Assembly: GCA_021779635.1 (NCBI GenBank)
Contig: JAJYAH010000066.1
Location: 1-15,860, forward strand
Origin: Pseudomonadota bacterium
GTDB lineage: Bacteria > Pseudomonadota > Alphaproteobacteria > Rhizobiales > Xanthobacteraceae
Reading direction: 5' to 3'
DNA: 15,860 bases
Under the pieces are notes generated by a model. The model searched no databases. It was not told the origin of the DNA and saw only the letters and a program-made list of their open reading frames with translations. The first letter of the stretch is position 1. Every line of letters starts with the position of its first letter. The position numbers were made by a program, and so were the translations under genes. Shown here one piece after another: positions 6,559 through 14,196 of this stretch.

Positions 6559-7557
6559 TCAAGCCGCGGTGAACGTTCGCGCGAACGCCTTGCTGGCATC
6601 TGCTGCGTCTCTCATAAGTCGATCGACAATCTTCCCTACCGGCTCAATAGCGTCGGCGAATCCACCCGCCGGGCTAAGGGAGACGATACCTTCCTCAACG
6701 CGACCAGCACGATAGACGCGCTCCAGCGTTCGCGAAGACAAGATTAGAAAACCGAACTCGGCATGCGTTCGTGCCCCGGCCGCTTCGCGCCTTTGAACAT
6801 CGCGCGCTGCCTCGTTCGCCATGACACGCCATGTGTCATTGAGGGATCCCAGGATCGCGATCGAGCAATCCATATCCATTGCCACGATACGCTCTTTTAA
6901 TGCAACGTGCGCATCGACTTCGTCGGCGACCATGAAACGGCTGCCCATCACGACGCCTTCGGCACCCATCGCCAGCGCGGATGCAATTTGCCGTCCGCTT
7001 CCGATTCCACCACCGACCACCATGGGGATCTTCAACTTCTGCAACGCGGCAGCGGCGTTCACGAAGGTCGGAAGTTGATTGGCGCCCGGATGACCGCCCT
7101 CCTCCATACCGACGATCGCTACCGCATCGACGCTAAGACGTTCGGCCGTAAGAGCGTGGCGAACGCTCGGGCACTTGTGGATCAGTATGCCGCCCGCGTC
7201 ATGAATCATACCGATCAACTCAGCAGGCGACGTTCCCGCGCTTTCGAAGAACCGCACTCCTTCCTCTAGCGCGATGTCGATCCATGCCGGCGCATCCGTG
7301 TTGAATTCGGGACGCCGCGAGATTGTAAGATTTACTCCAAACGGCCGCCCCTCGGTGAGATCACGACAATTGCGCAGGTCGTTCCGATATGCAGACAAAG
7401 AGTCGAACGAACGAGGGGTAATGAAGCCCATCGCCCCCGCGTTCACGACGCCTGCGACCAGTCGCGACCGGCCAAGGTGGTGCATCCCGCCAAGAAGCAA
7501 CGGGTGCCTGATCCCAAACAACCGCGTAATCCGCGTGTCAAAAGCCGGAGAGATCAT
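6559..7557 (-). CDS. Nitronate monooxygenase-like FMN flavoprotein (NPD/FabK family)
   Basis: A 332-residue TIM-barrel flavoprotein of the 2-nitropropane dioxygenase group. Family features are the N-terminal RLFGIRHPLLLGGM, the mid-barrel GMEEGGHPGANQLPTF with the characteristic active-site His156, and the phosphate-binding end PMVVGGGIGSGRQIASALAM followed by GAEGVVMGSRF. Homologues are often named nitronate monooxygenase or enoyl reductase. In acyl-CoA clusters without nitro compounds the real reaction is often unknown, and it may be an enoyl-thioester reductase. The start at 7557 leaves a 35-base gap after the CoA ligase; the longer reading from 7623 would overlap the ligase and adds only shadow sequence. 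The ribosome site is weak. Confidence 0.85.
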   Translation of the reverse strand: MISPAFDTRITRLFGIRHPLLLGGMHHLGRSRLVAGVVNAGAMGFITPRSFDSLSAYRNDLRNCRDLTEGRPFGVNLTISRRPEFNTDAPAWIDIALEEGVRFFESAGTSPAELIGMIHDAGGILIHKCPSVRHALTAERLSVDAVAIVGMEEGGHPGANQLPTFVNAAAALQKLKIPMVVGGGIGSGRQIASALAMGAEGVVMGSRFMVADEVDAHVALKERIVAMDMDCSIAILGSLNDTWRVMANEAARDVQRREAAGARTHAEFGFLILSSRTLERVYRAGRVEEGIVSLSPAGGFADAIEPVGKIVDRLMRDAADASKAFARTFTAA

Positions 7558-7592
7558 CGAGCTGTCCGTTTCCCATTGGCGCCTGTTTCGAC

Positions 7593-9152
7593 TTACCCGA
7601 TACGTCTGTCCAAATTCTGCCAATAGGGCTCGCGCACGACGCGTCGCAGAATCTTGCCTACTGCGCTTTTCGGGAGTTCGTTCAGAAAGTCGATCGACTT
7701 GGGCGCCTTGTAGTGCGCCAGAGACTGTCGGCAGAATTCGATCAGTTCATCGCTCGTGGCAGAGGCACCTGGCTTCAGGACAACCGCCGCCTTGATCCCT
7801 TCACCCCACTTGGGATCCGGCACGCTGATGACGGCCACCTCATAAACAGCGGGATGCTGATACAGGACGTTTTCTACCTCTGTCGGATACACATTGAACC
7901 CGCCGGTGATAATCATGTCTGATTTGCGATCGACGAGGTAGAGATAGCCATCTTCGTCAAGTCGGCCCATGTCTCGCGTGTGGAGCCAACCATTCCGGAT
8001 CGCATCTTTCGTCAGCTCAGGCGCATTCCAGTAGCCCTTCATGACATTATCGCCGCGCACGATGATCTCGCCGATATCTCCGGTTGGGACGTCATCGCCA
8101 TTCCCGTCGACCAGTCGTACTTCGCACTCGACGTCCGGAACGCCAACGGAAGACAAAAGATGCGATTTTGCTGGGTCGTCGACCAGCGCATGCTCGGCCT
8201 TGCCGAGCGTCGAAATAATCGCGCAGGACTCTGTCTGTCCGTACCCCTGAACCAGAACCGGACCAAACGCGTCGAGCGCCTGCCTGATGCGTTCGGGCGA
8301 CATCGGAGCTGCGCCATAAGTAATTGTTCTTAGTGAGCTGAGGTCACATTCCCTTATTTCTGGTCTCTCCAGAAGCATGTTGATCATGACCGGAATGAGC
8401 AGAACGTCAGTAATGCGTTGCTTTTCGACCGCACGCAGAAAGCCGCCTGGGTCAAATTGCCGGAACAGGATGTTCTTCGAACCTCGGATCAGGTTAGCGA
8501 GGATAGCCCCGCCCGCCGCATGCGTGATTGGTGCGACATAGGCGGCATTTATATCCTCGGCGTTCTCGGAACCGCCCCTCATCAAATTTGCGCGCGTGAG
8601 AACCATCCAATTCTTGTGCGTGAGCATGCCCGCCTTGAGAACGCCTGAGGTTCCTGATGTATAGAACAGCCCGTAGATATCATCGGGCGAGATATTATTT
8701 TCGACCGGTTCGTCGGAGCTCCCCTCAAGAAGGATCGCGTAGGACGGATACGGCGCCCTTTCCCCCTCGATGATCACGATATGCCTCACCGTCGCGGGAA
8801 GATCCCCGTCTTGGAGGAGGACGTCCGCCAGCGCAATGTGCACAAAGATAATGCAAGCGCCGCTGTCCGCGATTATTGCCTGCAATTCTCGCGACGAGAG
8901 CCGCGCATTCAACGGGACTTTCACAACGCCGGTTTTGAACAGTCCTGCATCGATCTCGATTGCCTGATGACAGTTCTGCATCAAGAGCGCCGCGCGCGCA
9001 CCTTTCTCAACGCCGAGCTTGTGCAATGCGTTGGCGACGCGATTGGCTCGCCGCCCGAGCTCCGCGAAGGATATTTCGTACGGGCCATCGACGATCGCGA
9101 TTTTGTCTTGATGTCGTCTGATAGCTCTTTCAAAGAGAACACCGAGATTCAT
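7593..9152 (-). CDS. AMP-forming acyl-CoA ligase
   Basis: A 519-residue member of the adenylate-forming (ANL) superfamily, predicted to activate a carboxylic acid with ATP and CoA. Motifs: P-loop YTSGTSGVLKAGMLTH (164-179), GYGQTES, YLVDRKSDMIITGGFNVYPT hinge region, and the C-terminal catalytic lysine in PKSAVGKILRR (Lys500). The P-loop departs from the usual TSGTTGxPKG form: the Pro-Lys-Gly part reads Leu-Lys-Ala-Gly. The start at 9152 is chosen because GGGAGGA ends six bases upstream; the ATG at 9158 directly abuts that site, and the reading up to 9263 includes non-family sequence. It probably supplies the substrate for the racemase, dehydrogenase and hydratase. The acid cannot be read from sequence. 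Confidence 0.92.
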   Translation of the reverse strand: MNLGVLFERAIRRHQDKIAIVDGPYEISFAELGRRANRVANALHKLGVEKGARAALLMQNCHQAIEIDAGLFKTGVVKVPLNARLSSRELQAIIADSGACIIFVHIALADVLLQDGDLPATVRHIVIIEGERAPYPSYAILLEGSSDEPVENNISPDDIYGLFYTSGTSGVLKAGMLTHKNWMVLTRANLMRGGSENAEDINAAYVAPITHAAGGAILANLIRGSKNILFRQFDPGGFLRAVEKQRITDVLLIPVMINMLLERPEIRECDLSSLRTITYGAAPMSPERIRQALDAFGPVLVQGYGQTESCAIISTLGKAEHALVDDPAKSHLLSSVGVPDVECEVRLVDGNGDDVPTGDIGEIIVRGDNVMKGYWNAPELTKDAIRNGWLHTRDMGRLDEDGYLYLVDRKSDMIITGGFNVYPTEVENVLYQHPAVYEVAVISVPDPKWGEGIKAAVVLKPGASATSDELIEFCRQSLAHYKAPKSIDFLNELPKSAVGKILRRVVREPYWQNLDRRIG

Positions 9153-9217
9153 TTCCATTCCTCCCTGCGAAGGTTGTCTCTTAAGATCGCTCTGGCGAAC
9201 CACAGCAGGCGATTGCC

Positions 9218-9249
9218 GCATGTTGTGAAGAACGCATGCTGTGAAGAAC
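9218..9249. repeat. Tandem 16-base duplication
   Basis: Two adjacent copies of GCATGTTGTGAAGAAC and GCATGCTGTGAAGAAC differ at one base. They lie in the gap between the acyl-CoA ligase start and the end of the LivK-like pseudogene. This is most simply a replication-slippage duplication; a regulatory role is not indicated. Confidence 0.85.
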
Positions 9250-9278
9250 AAGTGTCGTCGCACTTCGAATCTTGGCTC

Positions 9279-9768
9279 CTATTTCGGCGCAACGTCGATA
9301 ACCTCGCCAAACATTTCCCAAGACTCTCCCTTGAAACGCATCAGTTGGAGCTGTTCGACTGGATAATAGTCTGTTGGACTCGTGTTCACCATGATGCCGG
9401 GCAGGAGCGCACCGCTCCTGACGTTCTTAAGGTTGGCCGCCTGCTTCACGACATTTTCGCGCGTCAGATCGTCACCGCATTGCCTGAACACCTGGACCAT
9501 TATCTCCGCAGCGAAATATCCGTACAGGTTGTTGGAATTCGTTTTGTCGCCAGCAGGAAAATACTTTGTCCATGAAGGCCTCCCAGGCCTTCATGTCGGG
9601 ATCGTTCTTCCACTAGGGATCGGTCGGATCTTTGAGGTAATTCGAAGAGATGATTCCCTGCCCATTTTCAAAGCCGGCAGGCTTCATCACGGTAGCGGCT
9701 GACGATGCAGGATTGGAAAGGAAGAATGTCGGCTTCCAGCGCAGTTCGGCTAACCACCTCTGCATCAT
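9279..9768 (-). pseudogene. Decayed branched-chain amino acid/aromatic ABC transporter binding protein (LivK type)
   Basis: The three pieces read in order as the C-terminal third of a LivK/Leu-binding-type periplasmic protein: ELRWKPTFFLSNPASS and VMKPAGFENGQGIISSNYLK; then KNDPDMKAWEAFMDKVF; then VQVFRQCGDDLTRENVVKQA and LPGIMVNTSPTDYYPVEQLQ. Intact proteins are about 380-410 residues. Three lesions are visible: a TAG stop (9613-9615) where homologues have Gln (DPTDP-x-W), a one-base insertion in the A-run 9558-9561 that shifts the frame, and loss of the N-terminal two thirds. The remaining start has a good ribosome site (AGGGGAGG) and ATG ATG right before the C-terminal homology, suggesting an internal deletion that fused the original start to the tail. 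Such binding proteins often serve acid uptake in aromatic or alicyclic catabolic operons. Confidence 0.85.
9571..9595. repeat. 25-base hairpin inside the LivK pseudogene
   Basis: CATGAAGGCCT (9571-9581) and AGGCCTTCATG (9585-9595) are perfect complements around CCC. In the former coding frame the region reads M-K-A-W-E-A-F-M, so the symmetry may come from codon choice. On the minus strand it is followed by GACAAAGTATTTTCC, not a T-run, so it is unlikely to be an intrinsic terminator, though it could impede transcription between the hydratase and ligase genes. Confidence 0.5.
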
Positions 9769-9876
9769 ATCCTCCCCTTTTGTGCTACTCATCGAGTTGC
9801 GATCTCCGCGGTCGTTTTCAAACAACCTTTCAGACGATCGCCTACGCCTTCCGCGCCAGAACACTGCGTTGAAGAT

Positions 9877-10650
9877 TCATCGCCCTTTCCAGACGGGCTT
9901 CCGTTTTTCGAGGAATGCTTTCAGACCTTCTTTGCGATCTTCGGAGTCCAACGCAACGTTCGCGATAGACATCTGCCTTTCCCAGCCTTCGTCATCGCTC
10001 CAGCTCATTCCCTGACGGACAATTTCCTTGGTCGCCGCGAGCGCCGTCGGGCCATTGACGAGAAGTCGTTCGGCAAGCTTGAACGCTTCATCGAGTGCTT
10101 TTCCGGAATCGACGACATGATTGACCAATCCGAGTCGCGCGAAATATTCGGCGTCTTCCAAAGCACCAGAAAGCGCGAGTTCCATCGCGACATGATACGG
10201 AATGCGCCTCGGCAGCCGGAACAGTCCGCCGCCGATCGCAACGACGTTGTGCCTCACTTCAGGTAACCCCATCCGCGCGGTGCGCGACGCGACGATGATG
10301 TCGCAGGAAAGGCACAATTCGAGGCCACCACCGACCGCGACGCCCTCTACGGCCGCAATCAGTGGCTTGCGCGGTGGCTGGCGAAAGACACCGAAGCCGC
10401 CGCGGGGCAATTGCTCGTGCAACTCGCCACGCGCTGCCGCCTTTAGATCGGCGCCTGCAGAAAAGTCTCCGCCTGCGCCTGTAATGATGCCGATGAAGAG
10501 ATCCGGCTCGTTATCGAGCAGCTCCATCGCGTCATTGACCGCGCGCGCAAGCGCGCTATCGCAGGCATTCTTCACCTCTGGTCGGTTGAGCGTCACGACG
10601 AGTATTGGACCACGGCGATCGATCAGAACACGCGGTTTATCGTAGGTCAT
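9877..10650 (-). CDS. Enoyl-CoA hydratase/isomerase family protein (crotonase)
   Basis: A 257-residue crotonase of standard length. The CoA/oxyanion-hole region is FSAGADLKA (63-71) and VEGVAVGGGLEL (101-112), with Glu111; the second acidic residue is Glu131 in GLPEVRHNVVAIGGG. These two match the hydratase catalytic pair, so water addition to an enoyl-CoA is the likely reaction. The C-terminus KAFLEKRKPVWKGR is the usual family end. GAGGA precedes the ATG at 10650. It sits 48 bases after the acyl-CoA dehydrogenase stop, fitting consecutive steps: dehydrogenation, then hydration to a beta-hydroxyacyl-CoA. If the substrate is beta-branched the product would be a tertiary alcohol, which suits the retro-aldolase further down the cluster (inference). 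Confidence 0.92.
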   Translation of the reverse strand: MTYDKPRVLIDRRGPILVVTLNRPEVKNACDSALARAVNDAMELLDNEPDLFIGIITGAGGDFSAGADLKAAARGELHEQLPRGGFGVFRQPPRKPLIAAVEGVAVGGGLELCLSCDIIVASRTARMGLPEVRHNVVAIGGGLFRLPRRIPYHVAMELALSGALEDAEYFARLGLVNHVVDSGKALDEAFKLAERLLVNGPTALAATKEIVRQGMSWSDDEGWERQMSIANVALDSEDRKEGLKAFLEKRKPVWKGR

Positions 10651-10698
10651 TTCGGTTCCTCAAAGAGCCGGCTGGTTAGCGTTGGCCGAAAGTTGTGT

Positions 10699-11826
10699 TC
10701 ACGCGAGCAGTCGACGCGCGATCACGCGGAATTTGTGGACTTCGGTCGGTCCTTCGTAGATGCGGGCCATGCGCTGGTGATCGTACCAGTGCGCGAGCGG
10801 GCTTTCGTATGTACAGCCTGCTGCGCCATGGATCTGAATTGCGCGGTCGATGACACGGCTGACCATCTCGGTGCAGGTCATTTTGATCAAGCCTGCTTCG
10901 ACGCGAGAATCCTCGCCCCGGTCGGCCTTCTCGGCGCACGCGTACATCATCAAGCGGTGCTGCTGGATCTCGATCCAGGAGTCGACGATCATCGATTGGA
11001 CGGCCTGCTTCTCGCTGAGCGCCCCCTCGAACACGACGCGCTGCTTGGCGTACTCCACCATCATTTCATAGCAACGCTGAGCAATGCCGAGCGCACGCGC
11101 ACCGACTTCGAAACGGGCCGCGGACAGGGCCTGTTGTGCGCCTTTGAATCCTGCCCCTTCGCCGCCGATCACGGCGATGTCGTCGACGCGGCAATTATCG
11201 AACGTCAGCTGGTGCGTCGTGAAACCGCCGAGCATTGGCACCGGTCGCGCTATGAGGCCCGGATTGTCCTTCTCCACTGCGAACATCGAAATGCCGTCCG
11301 CACCCCTCTCTTTGGCTGTGCGAGCGAACACGAACACGGTGTCGGCATCGTCAAAACTGCTGATCCAGATTTTCGAGCCGTTGATGACCCAACCATCGCC
11401 GTCCCGCTTTGCATAGGTCGAAACGGCGCGCGCGGGATCAGCCCCGCCCCCCGGCTCGGTCTGCGCGAAGCACAGGGCTTTGGCGTCGGCGAGAAACGGG
11501 TCCACGTACCGAGCCTTCTGTTCGCCCTGCAAATGAAACATGTTGGACAGGATGTCTCCGCCGAAACGAAGCGGCGTCAGGCATTTGAAATTTTCCTCGG
11601 TGATCGCGAGCCGATCGACAAGCGGGAGTTGCGCGCCTCCAAGCTCCGATGGCAGATCGAGTCCCCAAAGGCCGGCTTTGCGCGCGGCTTCACGGCCGGG
11701 GGCGTAGTCCGCCTGGGTCAAGCGCTCGCCTCTGAGCTTTCGTGTTTCAAGAGGCATCTGATTGTCGGCGACCAGCCTCCGAACCAGATCGACCAGCGTG
11801 CGAGTTTCTTCGTTGAAATCGTACAT
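10699..11826 (-). CDS. Acyl-CoA dehydrogenase
   Basis: A 375-residue FAD-dependent acyl-CoA dehydrogenase: all-helical N-domain, FAD/substrate strand region CFAQTEPGGGADP and WVINGSKIWIS, and C-terminal helices with RFEVGARALGIAQR, QIHGAAGCTYESPLAHW and RIYEGPTEVHKF. Glu358 in IYEGP matches the catalytic base position of the MCAD/SCAD-type enzymes. It introduces the alpha,beta double bond and passes electrons to ETF. The ATG at 11826 has AGGAAAG upstream. It is the first gene of the minus-strand cluster, with the shared regulatory region ahead of it, so it should directly reflect control by the divergent TetR gene. Chain length or ring preference cannot be read from the sequence. Confidence 0.93.
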   Translation of the reverse strand: MYDFNEETRTLVDLVRRLVADNQMPLETRKLRGERLTQADYAPGREAARKAGLWGLDLPSELGGAQLPLVDRLAITEENFKCLTPLRFGGDILSNMFHLQGEQKARYVDPFLADAKALCFAQTEPGGGADPARAVSTYAKRDGDGWVINGSKIWISSFDDADTVFVFARTAKERGADGISMFAVEKDNPGLIARPVPMLGGFTTHQLTFDNCRVDDIAVIGGEGAGFKGAQQALSAARFEVGARALGIAQRCYEMMVEYAKQRVVFEGALSEKQAVQSMIVDSWIEIQQHRLMMYACAEKADRGEDSRVEAGLIKMTCTEMVSRVIDRAIQIHGAAGCTYESPLAHWYDHQRMARIYEGPTEVHKFRVIARRLLA

Positions 11827-12011
11827 GGGCTTTCCTGCGTTGACGTCCGATTACCGGGCGATGAGGCGATTCCGGGAAGCGTCACCACTTGCGTGCCTCG
11901 GGACGACGACGTTCCGAGGCCGGCGGACTGCGCAGCGAAAGCGCGCTCCAAAGAACCTTGTCCCGATGCACGCGGATGCCGTCGCCCAACCTTCGCCCAT
12001 CCAATTCCAAT

Positions 12012-12120
12012 CCCTACGATGTTATGTTACTTGATCATATGCTAGCAACCATTAGCGATACGTCAAGTTTGTTTGAATGTGATGCATGATACTTGATTAG
12101 TATATAGGAACATCGTAGGG
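12012..12120. repeat. Perfect 12-base inverted repeat flanking the AT-rich promoter core
   Basis: CCCTACGATGTT (12012-12023) and AACATCGTAGGG (12109-12120) are exact reverse complements separated by 85 bases. The left arm overlaps the proposed -10 box of the minus-strand operon. The arrangement fits two binding sites for one dimeric regulator in opposite orientations, possibly with looping, but binding is inferred. Confidence 0.6.
12089..12103. promoter_or_regulatory. Candidate TetR operator (ATACT-N5-AGTAT) with upstream half-copy
   Basis: ATACT and AGTAT form a perfect short palindrome around TGATT. The octamer TACTTGAT within it (12090-12097) recurs in direct orientation at 12028-12035, 62 bases away, close to six helical turns. 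Spacing, symmetry and position between divergent operons suit TetR-type repression of both directions. The sequence does not match an operator consensus I can name. Confidence 0.45.
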
Positions 12121-12473
12121 TGCGAAGTTCGATGAGGAGAACTGCGCAATGCCGGCATTGAAGCACGAGTGTGAAGGCGCACCACCAGCTCCGGAATGGG
12201 CAGGCGCCATCCCAACGCGTTTTCAGCGCCTGTGGATACTTGGTCTCGCCGATGCTGGCCGCCGGGTGCGGGCCATGTGGACCGACCGGCAGAGACCTCA
12301 CTCCATTGCTTGCGGGCGAGCCGATCGCAGTGGCCTACCCTTCGGCTCATGACCAGAAGAGCCAACAGTCATTTCAATTTGCTACCGCTGCACGATCCAG
12401 CGAGATTGACCGTCGGAGCGAGGGCGGCCGACTCACCTAAGGCGAGCCCGTGCCCGAAAAGGGAAGACGAGAG

Positions 12474-13181
12474 ATGCCGAGGGGAAGACAAGACGTGCTG
12501 AACGAGGAACGCGCGAGCAACACTGCCGAAGAAATCGACGCCGGCAATCCCCGCACCAATGCCGAATACCGGGACGAGGCGATAGGTCGAATGATGGAGG
12601 CGGCGATTCGTCTCATCGCAGAGCGGGGCGCATCGAAATTGTCGCTCGTCGATGTTGGACGCGAGGCAGGCTACAGCCACTCCCTGCCCAACTACTACTT
12701 CAAGTCGAAAAAGCAGATGCTTCTCGACTTGTATACCTTCATCATTGATGGCGCGCGGGGTCGTTTCCGTGAGTGGACTCGCGTGCATTTCCCGGAACGT
12801 CTCCGTCCGGGGCTGTCGAATGTTCAGGGGACTATTCGTGGATATCTATGGCTCGTGCAGACCGACTTACCGTCTACGCGCGCCATGAACATCCTCGCGT
12901 CAGAAGCCATATGTTCGATGCCCGAACTTCTGGAAGTAGTTCAGCCCAACAACCGCGCATTTATGGACTTTTTCCAGTATCAACTCAGGACCGGCATTCG
13001 GCGCGGCGAGATAGATCCGTCGATTGATGTGGAAGCGATCACGCTGCTGATTGTAGCAACGCTTCGCGGAGCGACGGCGCAATATATGGCGGACCCACGG
13101 AACGTAAATTTGCAAAAACTCGCTGACACAATGGTTGATTTGCTCAACCGCAGTATCGTGCTTCCCAAACATGACGCTTAG
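12474..13181 (+). CDS. TetR/AcrR-family transcriptional regulator
   Basis: A 235-residue TetR protein. The N-terminal HTH spans about residues 36-85: MMEAAIRLIAERGASKLSLV, then DVGREAGYSHSLPNYYFKSK, the typical recognition helix ending in YYFKSKKQML. The helical ligand domain follows, of the BetI-like C-terminal type. An unusually long polar leader (about residues 1-33) precedes the HTH. The ATG at 12474 is preferred over a GTG at 12450 because the 13 bases AAGACGAGAGATG at this start are identical to those at the racemase start (14187-14199). It is probably a repressor of both divergent clusters responding to a pathway acyl-CoA or acid (inference). It stops 13 bases before the flavoprotein start, so it is co-transcribed with it. 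Confidence 0.9.
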   Translation: MPRGRQDVLNEERASNTAEEIDAGNPRTNAEYRDEAIGRMMEAAIRLIAERGASKLSLVDVGREAGYSHSLPNYYFKSKKQMLLDLYTFIIDGARGRFREWTRVHFPERLRPGLSNVQGTIRGYLWLVQTDLPSTRAMNILASEAICSMPELLEVVQPNNRAFMDFFQYQLRTGIRRGEIDPSIDVEAITLLIVATLRGATAQYMADPRNVNLQKLADTMVDLLNRSIVLPKHDA

Positions 13182-13194
13182 CGGAAAGACGGCA

Positions 13195-14166
13195 ATGGGA
13201 ATGCAGGACTCGATAGCGCAACGATTGAAGCTGCCCCTGATTGCAGCGCCGATGCTGCGAATTTCCGGTCCTGACCCTATTTCGGCAGCCTGTCGGAACG
13301 GGGTGATCGGATCATTCCCCACAGTCAACGCTCGAACGCCGGAACAGCTCGACGACTGGCTTACGCGCATAAGGGACGACTGCGCCCGCGTTGATGGACC
13401 GAAGGCGCCGATTTGCCCAAACATCATCATGCGTCGCGATCCCGATGCGCTGCGCGCCGACCTCGAAGTTCTGGTCAAACACAAGACCGAAATGGTGATT
13501 GCCAGCGTTGGCTCGCCTGCCGCGGTCATAAAGCCACTGCATGACATTGGCTGTAAAGTCTTTACCGATGTCGCCTCCCTGCGCCACGCCGAAAAGGCAC
13601 TCGAAGTCGGCGCTGACGGGCTCGTGCTTCTGAGCGCCGGCGGCCAGACCGGCTGGGTCAATGGCATGTCGTTCGTACGCGCTGTCCGCGCGATTTTTGA
13701 TGGGCCCGTAGTTCTCTCCGGTGGCGTATCCGATGGCGCCGCGCTGTGGGCGGCGCGGGTGCTTGGCTGCGATCTCGCGATGATGGGAACGCGCTTCATA
13801 GCCACGCCCGAGAGCATGGCTTCGCAGGGTTACAAATACATGCTGGTTGAAAGCGGCCTAGACGATGTCATGCTGACCCAGGCGTTCACTGGCCTCGACA
13901 CCAATATGTTGCGGCCATCCATTGTCGCCGCCGGCATTGATCCACAATCCCTTGCTGGCCCCGTGACGCGCGAAAGAGCGCGCGAACTCTTCAGCGAGCA
14001 TTCAAAGGAAGCTCGCGGACCGAGGCGCTGGATTGACATATGGAGCGCAGGCCACACCGTCTCCGGCATCGATGCTGTCATGCCCGTATCAGAACTGATC
14101 GCACAACTTGTCGGCGAATATGAAGCGGCGCGCCGCGTCACTGCCAGCCTTCTGCAAGCGCCTTGA
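13195..14166 (+). CDS. Nitronate monooxygenase-like flavoprotein with His-to-Gln change
   Basis: A 323-residue NPD-family FMN protein: LKLPLIAAPMLRISGPDPIS at the N-terminus, SVGSPAAVIKPLHDIGC and the phosphate-binding SGGVSDGAALWAARVLGCDL then MGTRFIATPESMASQGYKYM. In related alphaproteobacterial proteins the catalytic loop reads AGAGGHTG; here it reads LSAGGQTGW, so Gln151 replaces the usual His. That predicts altered or lost nitronate oxidation. The start at 13195 follows GGAAAGACGGCA, resembling the ribosome site of the neighbouring genes; ATG 13171, overlapping the TetR end, is an alternative. It is distinct from the NPD protein at 6559-7557 and not a recent duplicate, judging by their low visible similarity. 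It lies in an operon with TetR and the racemase. Confidence 0.85.
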   Translation: MGMQDSIAQRLKLPLIAAPMLRISGPDPISAACRNGVIGSFPTVNARTPEQLDDWLTRIRDDCARVDGPKAPICPNIIMRRDPDALRADLEVLVKHKTEMVIASVGSPAAVIKPLHDIGCKVFTDVASLRHAEKALEVGADGLVLLSAGGQTGWVNGMSFVRAVRAIFDGPVVLSGGVSDGAALWAARVLGCDLAMMGTRFIATPESMASQGYKYMLVESGLDDVMLTQAFTGLDTNMLRPSIVAAGIDPQSLAGPVTRERARELFSEHSKEARGPRRWIDIWSAGHTVSGIDAVMPVSELIAQLVGEYEAARRVTASLLQAP

Positions 14167-14196
14167 AATGGCGCGCATCACACAGAAAGACGAGAG

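Larger units (their letters stand above)
11827..12473. promoter_or_regulatory. Divergent promoter region between the catabolic operon and the TetR operon
   Basis: A 647-base gap with an AT-rich centre (about 12010-12110) inside GC-rich flanks. It contains nested repeats, listed separately. On the minus strand TTGCTA (12048-12043) and TAACAT (12024-12019) with 18 bases between are a possible promoter for the acyl-CoA dehydrogenase operon, leaving a leader of about 190 bases. No convincing plus-strand promoter stands out. Between 12121 and 12473 I see no recognisable gene; a 67-codon reading from ATG 12149, with GAGGAG nine bases upstream, has no family motif and is not called. Confidence 0.6.

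Noticed and set aside
9571..9595. Rho-independent terminator within the pseudogene
   Set aside because: The stem is strong but no T-run follows on the transcribed strand, and the symmetry can be explained by the M-K-A-W-E-A-F-M codons.
10693..12045. Long plus-strand reading of 450 codons opposite the acyl-CoA dehydrogenase
   Set aside because: It is the antisense of a clear acyl-CoA dehydrogenase with all family motifs; its own product is rich in H, R and C with no domain.
12149..12352. Possible 67-codon gene with a GAGGAG site in the divergent region
   Set aside because: Apart from the upstream purine run there is no family signature, and overlapping readings in other frames are equally long.
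12900..13817. Minus-strand reading of 305 codons across the TetR and flavoprotein genes
   Set aside because: It spans two well-supported plus-strand genes and has a low-complexity S/T/P/R composition typical of antisense frames in GC-rich DNA.
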